Shown here: positions 15,706-23,947 of the stretch, piece by piece
How the letters are laid out: each line of letters starts with the position of its first letter
Numbering within the stretch: the first letter of the stretch is position 1
Source of the DNA: Ottowia oryzae
GTDB taxonomy: Bacteria; Pseudomonadota; Gammaproteobacteria; Burkholderiales; Burkholderiaceae_C
Assembly: GCF_003008535.1 (NCBI RefSeq)
Contig: NZ_CP027666.1
Location: 682,001 to 746,000 of the forward strand
DNA length: 64,000 bases
Direction: 5' to 3'
The notes under the pieces: generated by a model
Database searches by the model: none
Told to the model about the DNA's origin: nothing
What the model saw: only the letters and a program-made list of their open reading frames with translations
Made by a program: the position numbers and the translations under genes

Positions 15706-18048
15706 ATGCGCCCCTCTCTCTGGCTTGATCCGCTCACGGCCCTGCGCGCGCTCCCGCAGGCCGCCTGGCATGCCGTGCCGAACGCTGCCGTCGTCCCCCC
15801 CTTGCACGCTGCTGTGCCCGGCGCCGTGGCGCACATTGCCCGCGCGGTCCGCCCCGCCGCCTTGGTGGTGCAGCGCGCGGCCTGGTATTCGCTGCTGGCC
15901 GGGCTGGTGCTGCTCAGCCCGCTGGCGCGTGCGCAGGACGGCGACGACGCGCCCGCCAAGGCCGAAAGCCCGTACTTCTTCGTCCAGGGCGCGCAGCCCG
16001 GCGTGGACGCGCTGCCGCTGAAAAGCACCGACGTGCAGGTGAACATCAGCGGCGTGATCGCCGATGTGGTGGTCACCCAGCGCTATAAAAATGAGGGCAC
16101 GGTGCCGATCGAGGCGAAGTACCTCTTCCCCGGATCGACCCGCGCCGCCGTCAACGGCATGAACGTGCGCGTGGGCGAACGGCTGATCACCGCGCAGATC
16201 CGCGAAAAGCGCCAGGCCCAGGTGGAATACAACGCCGCCAAGGCCGAAGGCAAGACCGCCGCGCTGCTGGAGCAGCACCGCCCCAACGTCTTTCAGATGA
16301 ACGTGGCCAACATCCTGCCCGGCGACGACGTGCAGGTGGAGCTGCGCTACAACGAACTGCTGGTGCCGACCGATGGGCAGTACCAGTTTGTTTACCCGAC
16401 GGTGGTCGGCCCCCGCTACGCAAGCAGTCACGAGCCCCCACGCTCCCCGGCTTCGCCTGGTGCGCTGCCCCCCGAGGGGGCTGCCGCCACCTTGGGGCGG
16501 CCCGGCGGTGGCGGCGCAGCGCCCACCGAAACCACCAGCGGCCATCCGCTGGCGCATGCGCAGGGCTTCCCGGCGCAGCCGGTGCTGCGCGAAGGCAGCG
16601 CATCCACCAGCGCGTTCAACCTCAAGGTGCAGCTCGCCAGCCCGGTGGGCATTCAAGAGATCCGCTCGCCCAGCCACGCCATCGACACGCAGATGGATGC
16701 GGGCAGCGCCGCGCAGCGCGCCAGCGTGCGCCTGGCGGGCAACAGCTCGCGTGGTGTCAGCGCCAGCAACAACCGCGACTTCATCCTGGACTACCGGCTG
16801 GCGGGCAGCGCCATCCAGTCGGGCGTGCTGCTGCACAAGGGCGACAAAGAGAACTTCTTCCTCGCCATGGTGCAGCCGCCCAAGGCCGTGCCGGTGGCCG
16901 AGATCGCGCCACGCGACTACATCTTCGTGGTGGACATCTCGGGCAGCATGCACGGCTTTCCGCTGGAGACGGCCAAAGCGCTGATGCGCCAGCTGCTGGG
17001 CCACCTGCGCGCCAGCGACACCTTCAACGTGCTGCTGTTTTCGGGCAGCAACCGCTTCCTGTCGCCGCACTCGGTGCCCGCCACGGCGGCCAACGTGAAC
17101 GCCGCCATCCGCACCATTGACGAGATGGGCGGCGGCGGCTCGACCGAGCTGCTGCCCGCGCTGCGCCGCGTGTACGCCGAGCCCAAGAACCCCGACGTGG
17201 CGCGTACCGTGGTGGTGGTGACCGACGGCTACGTCACCGTGGAATCCGAGGCGTTTGCCCTGGTGCGCAAGCACCTGAACCAGGCCAACGTGTTCGCCTT
17301 CGGCATCGGCGGCTCGGTCAACCGGCAGCTGATGGAAGGCCTGGCCCGCGCGGGCATGGGCGAGCCCTTCGTCATCACCCGCCCCGACGAAGCCAAGGCC
17401 CAGGCCGAGCGCTTTCGCCGCCTGATCGAAAGCCCGGTGATGACCAGCGTGAAGGCGCGCTTTGAAGGCCTGGACGTGTACGACGTCGAACCCCAAGCCC
17501 TGCCCGACGTGCTGGCCGACCGCCCCGTCGTGCTGTTTGGCAAATGGCGCGAACCGGCCAGCGGCAGCGCCGCCGCGCCCCGCCTGATCGTGGAAGGCCG
17601 CGCGCCGCAAGGCGGGGCGCAGGGGCATGTCAGCCAGACCGTGCCCATCGACACGCAGGCCAACAGCAGCGGCAACGCGGCCCTGCGCAGCCTGTGGGCG
17701 CGCCACCGCATCGCCGCGCTGAGCGACGAGGAATCGCTGACCGGCGGCGACGCGCAAAGGCCCGCCATCACCCAGCTGGGCCTGGACTACAGCCTGCTGA
17801 CGCAATACACCAGCTTCATCGCGGTGGACAAAGTGGTGCGCAACCCCGGCGGCCAGAACGCCACCGCCAACCAGCCCAGCCCGCTGCCCGAAGGCGTTGG
17901 CAACCTGGCCGTGGGCGGCGACGCCAGCGCGCTGGGCGCCGCAGTGGGCAGCACGCCCGAGCCGCATGCCTGGGCCGCGATGCTGGTCGTGCTGGCGGTG
18001 CTGGGCGCGTGCGCCGCACGGAGGCGGACGGACCGATTCACTGCGTGA
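15706..18048 (+). CDS. VIT/vWA surface protein with PEP-CTERM-like sorting tail
   Basis: A 780-residue exported protein. After a long N-terminal leader with a hydrophobic stretch (about 60-75), a VIT domain (roughly 85-260) contains NISGVIADVVVTQRYKNEG and EKRQAQVEYNAAKAEGKTAA. A von Willebrand A domain follows (about 400-590) with a MIDAS motif DISGSMHG. The C-terminus PEPHAWAAMLVVLAVLGACA plus ARRR has the PEP, hydrophobic helix and arginine patch of an exosortase substrate. It resembles VIT/vWA sortase-target proteins. AAAGGA precedes the ATG. The next gene encodes an exosortase, making this its probable single target. Confidence 0.85.
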   Translation: MRPSLWLDPLTALRALPQAAWHAVPNAAVVPPLHAAVPGAVAHIARAVRPAALVVQRAAWYSLLAGLVLLSPLARAQDGDDAPAKAESPYFFVQGAQPGVDALPLKSTDVQVNISGVIADVVVTQRYKNEGTVPIEAKYLFPGSTRAAVNGMNVRVGERLITAQIREKRQAQVEYNAAKAEGKTAALLEQHRPNVFQMNVANILPGDDVQVELRYNELLVPTDGQYQFVYPTVVGPRYASSHEPPRSPASPGALPPEGAAATLGRPGGGGAAPTETTSGHPLAHAQGFPAQPVLREGSASTSAFNLKVQLASPVGIQEIRSPSHAIDTQMDAGSAAQRASVRLAGNSSRGVSASNNRDFILDYRLAGSAIQSGVLLHKGDKENFFLAMVQPPKAVPVAEIAPRDYIFVVDISGSMHGFPLETAKALMRQLLGHLRASDTFNVLLFSGSNRFLSPHSVPATAANVNAAIRTIDEMGGGGSTELLPALRRVYAEPKNPDVARTVVVVTDGYVTVESEAFALVRKHLNQANVFAFGIGGSVNRQLMEGLARAGMGEPFVITRPDEAKAQAERFRRLIESPVMTSVKARFEGLDVYDVEPQALPDVLADRPVVLFGKWREPASGSAAAPRLIVEGRAPQGGAQGHVSQTVPIDTQANSSGNAALRSLWARHRIAALSDEESLTGGDAQRPAITQLGLDYSLLTQYTSFIAVDKVVRNPGGQNATANQPSPLPEGVGNLAVGGDASALGAAVGSTPEPHAWAAMLVVLAVLGACAARRRTDRFTA

Positions 18049-18190
18049 GCCAGTCGGCACCGTGCGCACCGCCGGAGTCGCCTGCAGCGCCTTCGCCCAT
18101 CTCGTGCGGGCGGGCGGCAAGGCCGGCACCCGGCGCAGATCCGGGTGCGGCGTTGGCTGGCCACGGTGCTTTGCGGTGAGCACATCAACT

Positions 18191-18240
18191 CTCAATTTCA
18201 TAGCTGCCAGCGCTGACTGCACCAGCGCCAGCGGCCCAAA
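18191..18240. repeat. Dispersed hairpin repeat, copy 2
   Basis: ATAGCTGCCAGCGCTGACTG with a right arm CACCAGCGCCAGC, located between the VIT/vWA gene and the exosortase gene. Confidence 0.75.
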
Positions 18241-18270
18241 ACACTTCAAACCACCTCGTTAAGACCCGCC

Positions 18271-19185
18271 ATGACCACGCCCTTCCTCCTGCGCCGCCCG
18301 CACCTGCAAACCTGGTCCATGCGGCTGGACCGCGCGCCCGCGCTGGCGTGGGTCGCGCTGCAAACCGCCGCGCTGTGGCCCACCTGGCGCTGGATGGCCG
18401 CGCGTTTGCAAGACGGCTCAGACGACCCGCTGGGCTGGCTGGCGCTGGCCGCGCTGGCGGCGCTGGTGCTGGCGCTGCGGCGCGACTTGCGCACCGCCCC
18501 GCGCCTGCCGTGGCTGGCCGCCGCCTTGGCGGGCACGCTGGCCGCCACCGTACTGCGCGGCGCCGCACCGGCGCTGCTCGTCAGCCTGATCGCCGTGCTG
18601 GCCTGGGCGGCGGGGCTGCTCGCCTTTTTACCGGTGACCCGGCGCGGCGCCATGCGCGTACAGGGCGGCGTGCTGTGGCCCGCGCCGCGCCTGGCCGTGG
18701 GGCGCCTGCCGGTGCTGGGCCTGGCCGTGCTGGCGCTGCCGCTGATCGCGTCGCTGCAGTTCTACGCGGGCTACCCGCTGCGCGTGCTGACGGCCGAGGC
18801 CAGCCGCTGGCTGCTGGCGCCGTGGTTTGCCGTGGTGCGCGAAGGCAGCAGCCTGAGTGTGAACGGCGTGCTGGTCATCGTGGACGCGCCCTGCTCGGGC
18901 GTGCAAATGGCCTGGGCGGGCTACTTCACCGCCTGCGCCGTGGCGCTGTGGGCCGGCCGCAGCGACCGCGCCTTTACGCTGCGCCTGCCGCTGGTGGGCG
19001 CCGCCGTGCTGGTGGGCAACGTGCTTCGCAACAGCGTGCTGGTGGCGCTGCAGGCCAGCGGCCACGGCGAGCTGCCCGGCGTGCACGAAGGCGTGGGCGT
19101 GGCCGCGCTGGCCGCCGTCTGCGGCGTGATCGCCATGGGCATGGGCCTGGCCGCGCGCCGCGCACCGGCCGACCAGTGCTATTGA
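18271..19185 (+). CDS. Dedicated exosortase
   Basis: A 304-residue polytopic membrane protein (about eight TM helices) with the exosortase catalytic triad: Cys in VIVDAPCSGVQMAW, Arg in GNVLRNSVLV and His in LPGVHEGVG. Exosortases are transpeptidase-like enzymes that cleave PEP-CTERM tails at the inner membrane. It stands between the VIT/vWA protein with such a tail and an EpsI-like partner, without any exopolysaccharide synthesis genes, so it is likely a one-substrate system. Similar dedicated pairs are known for VIT proteins in other phyla; I cannot name the exact subfamily with certainty. Confidence 0.88.
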   Translation: MTTPFLLRRPHLQTWSMRLDRAPALAWVALQTAALWPTWRWMAARLQDGSDDPLGWLALAALAALVLALRRDLRTAPRLPWLAAALAGTLAATVLRGAAPALLVSLIAVLAWAAGLLAFLPVTRRGAMRVQGGVLWPAPRLAVGRLPVLGLAVLALPLIASLQFYAGYPLRVLTAEASRWLLAPWFAVVREGSSLSVNGVLVIVDAPCSGVQMAWAGYFTACAVALWAGRSDRAFTLRLPLVGAAVLVGNVLRNSVLVALQASGHGELPGVHEGVGVAALAAVCGVIAMGMGLAARRAPADQCY

Positions 19186-19222
19186 AACCAGAGCTACCAG
19201 CGCAAGCCCCACCAGCGCCAGA
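19178..19222. repeat. Dispersed hairpin repeat, copy 3, overlapping the exosortase stop
   Basis: GCTATTGAAACC, then AGAGCTACCAGCGCAAG and CACCAGCGCCAG. The first bases form the last codon and stop of the exosortase gene, so the element supplies its 3' end. Confidence 0.6.
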
Positions 19223-19235
19223 AAGGCATAAGACC

Positions 19236-20042
19236 ATGAACACCACATTCAACAGCTTCACCCAGCGCGTGCTGGCCAAGACCGCTTTCGGCGCCGCCAT
19301 GCTGGGCTGTGCACTGGCCAGCGCGATCGGCGTGGCGGGTGCGGGCGGTGGCGCAGGCGATGCCGATCGCGCCGCGCCCACCCTGGCCAGCGAGCTGCCG
19401 CGCACCTGGCAGGGCGTGCCCGTGCGCCCGCTGGCGCTGTCGGCCGTAGAGCAGCGCTTTGCCGACCGCTTTCCCGGCAGCATCGCGCGGCTGACGGACG
19501 GCCGCCAGATCGTCGTGCTGCGCGAAGTGGCGCAGCCCACGCGCATGCTGCACCCGGCGGCCGATTGCTTTCGCGCGCTGGGCTACCGCATCGAAGGCGA
19601 GCGGCTGGAGCTGCCCGCCCGCGCCAATGCGGCCGCCGCCGCGCCGCCCGCCCAGCCCGCCCAGCGCAATGACACCGCCGCGCCCCTGCTGCAAACCGTG
19701 GCGCTGCGCGTGACCAACCGCCTGTCTCCGGGAAATGTGGGCGATGCGCCGGGCGATGCCTGGGGCGCCACGCCGCACGCGCCCAGCGGCGCCTTGCAAC
19801 CCGCAGCGCCAGGCAATGGCCCCGCCGCCACCCGCCCAGCCGCCACCGCCCCCAACGTGCAGCGCTGCTTCACCGCCCGCAAGGGCGACGTGGCCCTGCG
19901 CGTGTGCGAGCAGATCGAAGACGCGCACGGCCAGCGCTTTGCCGACACCTCCGCCTGGTACTGGGCGGCGGCGCTGGGCCGCTCCACCGGACCTTGGCGC
20001 GCCGTCACCGTCACCCAGCCGCTGGGGCGCGGTGATGTCTAA
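19236..20042 (+). CDS. Exosortase-associated exported protein, EpsI-like role inferred
   Basis: A 268-residue protein with an N-terminal signal or anchor (AFGAAMLGCALASAIGVAGA). The first half has the pattern TWQGVPVRPLALSAVEQRF, a short basic step and a TRMLHPAADCFRALGYR block with a conserved-looking Cys; the second half holds a Pro/Ala-rich linker, then CFTARKGDVALRVCEQIED. Position directly after an exosortase and before a transglycosylase suggests the role EpsI-type proteins play for other exosortases, but sequence similarity to EpsI is weak. AAAGG precedes the ATG at 19236. Function unproven. Confidence 0.7.
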   Translation: MNTTFNSFTQRVLAKTAFGAAMLGCALASAIGVAGAGGGAGDADRAAPTLASELPRTWQGVPVRPLALSAVEQRFADRFPGSIARLTDGRQIVVLREVAQPTRMLHPAADCFRALGYRIEGERLELPARANAAAAAPPAQPAQRNDTAAPLLQTVALRVTNRLSPGNVGDAPGDAWGATPHAPSGALQPAAPGNGPAATRPAATAPNVQRCFTARKGDVALRVCEQIEDAHGQRFADTSAWYWAAALGRSTGPWRAVTVTQPLGRGDV

Positions 20043-20044
20043 CC

Positions 20045-20092
20045 AATACGCCTCCAGCGCATGTGCAGACTGCGTTGGAAGCTACCAAAAGA
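20045..20092. repeat. Dispersed hairpin repeat, copy 4 (diverged)
   Basis: CCTCCAGCGCATGTGCAGAC with right arm TGCGTTGGAAGCTACCAAAA. It lies between the exosortase-associated gene and the transglycosylase gene. Confidence 0.55.
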
Positions 20093-20128
20093 GAAGCAAT
20101 CACCCGCTAACCGAGCAAGGACACGGCC

Positions 20129-21628
20129 ATGACCACACCACTCGCTGACCTGCCCGCAACCCCCGCCCCGTCGGCCCCGCGCCGCGCACCCGGTCACTGG
20201 CGCCGCCGGCTGCTGTGGGCCGCGCTGGCCGTCGCGCTCACCGGGCTGGTGTTGCTGGGCGCGCTGGGCGCCGTACTGCGCGCCGCCCTGGCGCCCAAGC
20301 CCGGCGAATGGGCCGTGGACATTGGCCGCGCCCCCTTCAGCCTGCGCGCCAGCGTGCCGCAACTGGTGTGGCTGGGCACCACGCCGTGGGTGGGCGAAAG
20401 GCTGCACGGCCTGCGCGTGGCCACGCGCCTCGGCCCCGTCACGCTGGGCTGGGTGCCTGCGGGGGCCGAAGGGCCGCAGCCCGTGCTGACGCTGCATTGC
20501 GAGCCCTGCACCCTGCCGCTGCCCGCGGGCGCGGGGCAGGCTGCCCTCACCTTGCCCGCCGCGCAACTGGCCCTGTCGCGCAGCATCACCGACACCAACG
20601 GCCAGCACCTGCAAGGCCGCCTGCTGCTGGGCGCCGAGGCCGCCAACGGCGCGCGCCCCGTGCTCAGCGCCCGCTGGCAGGCTGAACGGCGCGGCGCCGG
20701 CTGGCAAGTGGCCCTGCGCTGGCAAGACGCCCCCGTTCGCGACTGGCTGGCGCTGGTCGGCCCCGATTTGCCCGAGCTGCGCAGCATTCAGGTCGATGGC
20801 ACGCTGGCCTTGTCGGCCGAACTCACGCTGCCAGAGCGCCAGCTGCAAATCCACCCCGTGCTGACGGGGTTTGCGGTGCAAGGCCTGGGCACCGCCGAAT
20901 GGGCGCACCTGCGCGCCGCCTGCGGCCCCACCGTGCAACACGACCCGCGCGGCTGGCTGGCCCGCGCCGTGCTGGCCGCTGAAGACCAGAACTTCTACGA
21001 ACACCCCGGCTACGACCTGCCCGCCCTGCTGCACAACTGGCAAGGCAACCTGCGCACCGGTGCCGTCCATGGCGGCGGCAGCACGCTCACCCAGCAGCTG
21101 GCCAAACTGATGGTGGCCGGGGGCGACCGCACCCTGCAACGCAAGCTGCGCGAACTGCTCTACGCCGTAGAGATGGAACAAACCCTGGGCAAGGCCCGCA
21201 TCCTGCAGCTGTACCTGAACCTGGCCCCCTGGGGCGAACGCGCCGATGGCCCGCCCGCGCAACGCGCCCTCTGCGGCGCCGAAGCCGCCGCCCAGCACTG
21301 GTTCAAGCTGCCCGCCCGCCGCCTAAGCCCCCGCCAAGCCGTCACCTTGGCCGCCATGCTGCGCAACCCCCAGCGCGAGGCCAACCGCTGGGCCAGCGAA
21401 GGCAGCGTGGACCGCAACCGCCTGATCTGGATCGCCGAACAGGTGCGCGGCGTGCCCATCCGCACCCGGCGCGCGCTGGCGGCGCAACTGACACAGGAGC
21501 GGGCGCAGTGGTTGGTGGCGGCGGGGCGCGTGGGGGCGGAACGCGCCGAGGAGCCTGGGGAGGTTTTGGCGGGCCAGGCCGCGTCTCAGCGGGTTGAAAG
21601 CGTGAAGCTGGCGGCTAAGATGGACTGA
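20129..21628 (+). CDS. GT51 peptidoglycan transglycosylase with N-terminal extension
   Basis: A 499-residue membrane protein with one TM helix (about 30-52), an uncharacterised periplasmic region (about 55-265) and a glycosyltransferase 51 domain (about 270-450). The catalytic motif AEDQNFYEHPGYD supplies the Glu, and GGGSTLTQQLAK is the second hallmark. No transpeptidase domain follows, so it should only polymerise lipid II or act on glycan strands. It is longer than MtgA because of the middle region. It is the fourth gene of the VIT/vWA-exosortase operon, suggesting that display of the surface protein is linked to local peptidoglycan synthesis (inference). Confidence 0.87.
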   Translation: MTTPLADLPATPAPSAPRRAPGHWRRRLLWAALAVALTGLVLLGALGAVLRAALAPKPGEWAVDIGRAPFSLRASVPQLVWLGTTPWVGERLHGLRVATRLGPVTLGWVPAGAEGPQPVLTLHCEPCTLPLPAGAGQAALTLPAAQLALSRSITDTNGQHLQGRLLLGAEAANGARPVLSARWQAERRGAGWQVALRWQDAPVRDWLALVGPDLPELRSIQVDGTLALSAELTLPERQLQIHPVLTGFAVQGLGTAEWAHLRAACGPTVQHDPRGWLARAVLAAEDQNFYEHPGYDLPALLHNWQGNLRTGAVHGGGSTLTQQLAKLMVAGGDRTLQRKLRELLYAVEMEQTLGKARILQLYLNLAPWGERADGPPAQRALCGAEAAAQHWFKLPARRLSPRQAVTLAAMLRNPQREANRWASEGSVDRNRLIWIAEQVRGVPIRTRRALAAQLTQERAQWLVAAGRVGAERAEEPGEVLAGQAASQRVESVKLAAKMD

Positions 21629-21815
21629 GGTGGAATCGCGTGTATGCCATCACGCGGGTAGGGCACTTCGACCGGAACAAGGCGGTTCCATCCGCAAGGC
21701 TTTAGGTTTTCCTAAACGTGGGAAGGCGGCTCTGTGGAGTGAGTGTGATTTTCGCGTTGTTTGTGCGGCTGCTTTTGGCTGCAGCATATCGTCCATTTTT
21801 ACCTAGGTGCCATTT
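21629..21815. other. Boundary region between GT51 gene and cassette cluster
   Basis: From here the base composition turns AT-richer. It holds two small hairpins: CGCGTG-N8-CACGCG at 21637-21656 and TTTAGG-TTTT-CCTAAA at 21701-21716. Either may end the GT51 transcript; neither has a clear U-run. I see no convincing attC or attI site here. Confidence 0.4.
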
Positions 21816-22256
21816 ATGGATTCTGCAAAAAACCAAGCTTACATAGACGCCTACTACAAAACAAATCAAACGCATGTAAAGTGGAGCTTCTGGTCAAGCC
21901 TAGCTGCTCTCATTGTCGGCTTGTTGGTATTAATATTTGGAATCGGCCTTGCCCTTGCAGAAAATAACACGGCAATTTCAGTCACTGCTGCAGCGGCGGG
22001 AGTTCTCACACAGTTCATAAGCGCTGGTTTTTTCTATGTCTACAGCAGAAATCTAAAGCAGCTAAATATTTTCTATGAGAAACTAATTCGCAACCAAGAA
22101 ACGTTGTTCACGCTGAGCTTGCTTGGTTATATACCTGAGGCAGAACGCTCGGGCGTTATTCAAGGAATTATTGGTGCGCTTCTTTCTCGCAATGGCCCCT
22201 CCACCGAGGTCACGCCGGAATTAGTTAAGGCCCTTGCCGATGCCAAGCGTCCCTAA
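21816..22256 (+). CDS. Cassette protein with two TM helices, TRADD-N-associated membrane domain-like
   Basis: A 146-residue protein in AT-richer DNA. Two TM helices (about 28-50 and 58-80) follow KWSFWSSLAALIVGLLVLI and AAAAGVLTQFISAGFFYVYS, then the pattern RNLKQLNIFYEKLIRNQETL. From memory this fits the two-TM domain that accompanies TRADD-N domains in cyanobacterial and other predicted immune proteins (CyanoTRADDas_TM). No effector domain is attached. The ATG at 21816 follows AGGTG. Its stop is overlapped by an attC-like site, so it looks like a mobile gene cassette. Confidence 0.72.
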   Translation: MDSAKNQAYIDAYYKTNQTHVKWSFWSSLAALIVGLLVLIFGIGLALAENNTAISVTAAAAGVLTQFISAGFFYVYSRNLKQLNIFYEKLIRNQETLFTLSLLGYIPEAERSGVIQGIIGALLSRNGPSTEVTPELVKALADAKRP

Positions 22257-22322
22257 AACTAGCGCTACCCTAGCACTCAAACCGACCCGCCTTCGGCGGT
22301 AGGCTTAGCGTTTCCGTTATAA
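22253..22322 (+). repeat. attC-like cassette recombination site 1
   Basis: Directly after the preceding stop: a candidate R'' box CTAAAAC (22253-22259), L'' CTCAAACCGA (22276-22285), central CCGCCTTCGGCGG hairpin, L' GGCTTAG (22302-22308) and an R' box GTTATAA (22316-22322). The layout and L-box sequences match integron attC sites such as that of aadA. R' departs from GTTRRRY at two bases. Confidence 0.7.
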
Positions 22323-22340
22323 GTTCTTCAAGGAATGTCA

Positions 22341-22586
22341 ATGGTTACTAAAACCACCGGTTCCAAAGCCGCATCGTCTGCATCAAACGTTCTCACTAGT
22401 AAGTCCACCGGCGCGGCTTCCAGAACGGCCGCAGGAAGTGCTCTTACTCAAAAGGGCGCACCTAAGGAGCAAACATCTGCGCGCGCGGCTACCGCCGCAT
22501 CCAAAGTGCTGCGCGATGGCCGAAGCAGCGCGGCCGCAAAATCAGCAGCAGGGAGCGCCCTGTCGCAGGCCAAAGGCAAAAAGTAG
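22341..22586 (+). CDS. Small Ala/Ser/Lys-rich cassette protein with internal repeat
   Basis: An 81-residue basic, low-complexity protein made of two related halves: SNVLTSKSTGAASRTAAGSA and SKVLRDGRSSAAAKSAAGSA, each ending in L(T/S)Q. Proteins with the ASKVLRDGR...AAGSALSQ pattern are, from memory, widespread hypothetical proteins of unknown function. AAGGA at 22330-22334 favours the ATG at 22341; an ATG two codons earlier is too close to it. It begins 19 bases after one attC-like site and is followed by another, as expected of a single-gene cassette. Confidence 0.72.
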   Translation: MVTKTTGSKAASSASNVLTSKSTGAASRTAAGSALTQKGAPKEQTSARAATAASKVLRDGRSSAAAKSAAGSALSQAKGKK

Positions 22587-22587
22587 T

Positions 22588-22645
22588 CTCCGACTCGGCG
22601 CTCAAGCGGACTGTCTTCGGTAAGCGGTTAGATCGTGGGTTAGGT
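22588..22645 (+). repeat. attC-like cassette recombination site 2
   Basis: L'' CTCAAGCGGA (22601-22610), a TCTTCGG loop region, L' GCGGTTAG (22624-22631) and a perfect R' box GTTAGGT (22639-22645). The R'' side (CTCCGAC) is weak. It directly follows the stop of the small cassette gene and resembles site 1. Confidence 0.68.
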
Positions 22646-22856
22646 GTTGGACGCCGGATGACTACCCACACCGATGACAAACAGGCAGGAACGCGACCTC
22701 TGCCATCGTCCGAGCGCCTGTAACGGCGCACCATCCGCGCGCCCTTGTGAGCCAGCTGCCCGCCGCAGCGCCTCTCGCCCCCAACACCGGCTCACGGTGA
22801 CGCCCCGGTATCATCCCGAGACCCCGGTGCCCCGCGCCGGATCTACCATCACCGCC

Positions 22857-23657
22857 ATGAACCAGGACCCTGTGGCCGATCCGGCCGACCGCCCGTTGAT
22901 GCCGCCCGAGCTGGATTCGGGCATGGGCGCCTTGCGCTGGGTGATCACCGGCATTGCGCTGGTGCTGCTGGTGGTGGGCGCGTGGCGCGGCTACATGTGG
23001 TTCATCGACGACGTGGCCAAGCGGCGCGCGGTGGCTTCGGGCTCGGCGCTGCAGTCCTCTTCTGCCGACGCGCCCCCGGCCGACCCGACGGCGCTGCCCC
23101 CGCCGATCACGGTGCCGCGCACGGTGCAGGCACCCGCGGCGCAGAAGGCGGCTTCGGGCGCGCGCGCGGCCGGTCAGGTGGCGGGGTTGGAGGGCGTGAA
23201 CAAATGCGTGGTGGACGGGCAGGTGACGTACACCAACACGGCGTGCCCGCCCGGCGCCACGCCTGAGCCGGCCAGCACCGTGCAGGCGGCGGTGACGGGC
23301 ACCGACGCCAACGGCGTGACGGGCTCGGCCGGTGACGGCGGCGCGGTGCAGGTGGCGCGCCCGGTGCTGCTGGACGCCACGGGGCACGACCCTTCGGCGC
23401 ACGCGTCGATGTGCGGCTACTGGACGGCCGAGATCGAACGGCTGAACTTCGAGTTTCAGCAGCCGCTGCCGCCGCCGGTGCTGGACCAGATCTCCACCCA
23501 CCTGGGCAACCTGCGCGGCCAGTTCCGCGACGCGCGCTGCGGCCCGGCGCCCAAGCTGGCCGAAGAAGCGCCCAAGGCGGCTGCCACCAAGCCCGCCACG
23601 CCAAGGCGCGCGGCGTCCAAGCCCGCGCGCATGGTGGAAGAGCGCAGCGAAGATTGA
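22857..23657 (+). CDS. DUF4124-like membrane-anchored protein
   Basis: A 266-residue protein with one TM helix near residues 27-45 (WVITGIALVLLVVGAW) after a short cytoplasmic tail. Around residue 118, NKCVVDGQVTYTNTACPPG is the core of a DUF4124 domain. The rest is Ala/Pro-rich linker, a middle segment with CGYWTAEIERLN and a basic C-terminus rich in KPATPRRAASKPAR. The function of DUF4124 is not known; the domain probably faces the periplasm. Start at 22857 has no strong ribosome site. Alone in its orientation group. Confidence 0.72.
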   Translation: MNQDPVADPADRPLMPPELDSGMGALRWVITGIALVLLVVGAWRGYMWFIDDVAKRRAVASGSALQSSSADAPPADPTALPPPITVPRTVQAPAAQKAASGARAAGQVAGLEGVNKCVVDGQVTYTNTACPPGATPEPASTVQAAVTGTDANGVTGSAGDGGAVQVARPVLLDATGHDPSAHASMCGYWTAEIERLNFEFQQPLPPPVLDQISTHLGNLRGQFRDARCGPAPKLAEEAPKAAATKPATPRRAASKPARMVEERSED

Positions 23658-23741
23658 TTGGGCGCGGCGCGGGCGCGTGAGGCCAACGCAGCGCGGTCAG
23701 CATCGCGCCGTTGCATGCGCCGATGGGCTGATCTTCACCAG

Positions 23742-23806
23742 AATTTTGCTATCTATTGAGTAGCTGCCAGCGCAGGTGCGGCGAGCGCTGGATGGCATTT
23801 TGATGC
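23742..23806. repeat. Dispersed hairpin repeat, copy 5
   Basis: TTTTGCTATCTATTGAGTAG, left arm AGCTGCCAGCGCAGG, right arm GAGCGCTGGATGGC, then ATTTTGATG. A near-complete copy between the DUF4124 gene and a terminator. The rest of the 430-bp gap shows no gene. Confidence 0.75.
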
Positions 23807-23894
23807 TCTATCCGGCAATCTGACATCTGGATGCCATGCTCCCATGCGGCGTGCCAGCGGCTGCGCTTTGCAGCCCCCGCTTGCTCCAGTCCCA

Positions 23895-23947
23895 TAAAAA
23901 AGAACCCCGGCCCACTTGCTGCTGAGGACAGCCGGTGGGCCGGGGTT
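23895..23947 (-). terminator. Strong rho-independent terminator
   Basis: A 13-bp perfect stem, AACCCCGGCCCAC pairing with GTGGGCCGGGGTT, with a 19-base loop, is followed on the minus strand by CTTTTTTATG. It lies 142 bp past the stop of the minus-strand gene at 24089-24496. Confidence 0.8.

Noticed and set aside
15607..18249. An 880-codon open frame on the minus strand antisense to the VIT/vWA gene
   Set aside because: It is rich in Ala, Gly, Arg and His with no motif, exactly opposite a well-supported gene; long antisense frames are expected at this GC content.
18348..19235. In-frame upstream extension of the exosortase-associated gene
   Set aside because: The extension lies entirely over the exosortase gene in another frame and is Arg/Ala/Gly-rich noise; the ATG at 19236 with AAAGG before it begins the real protein.
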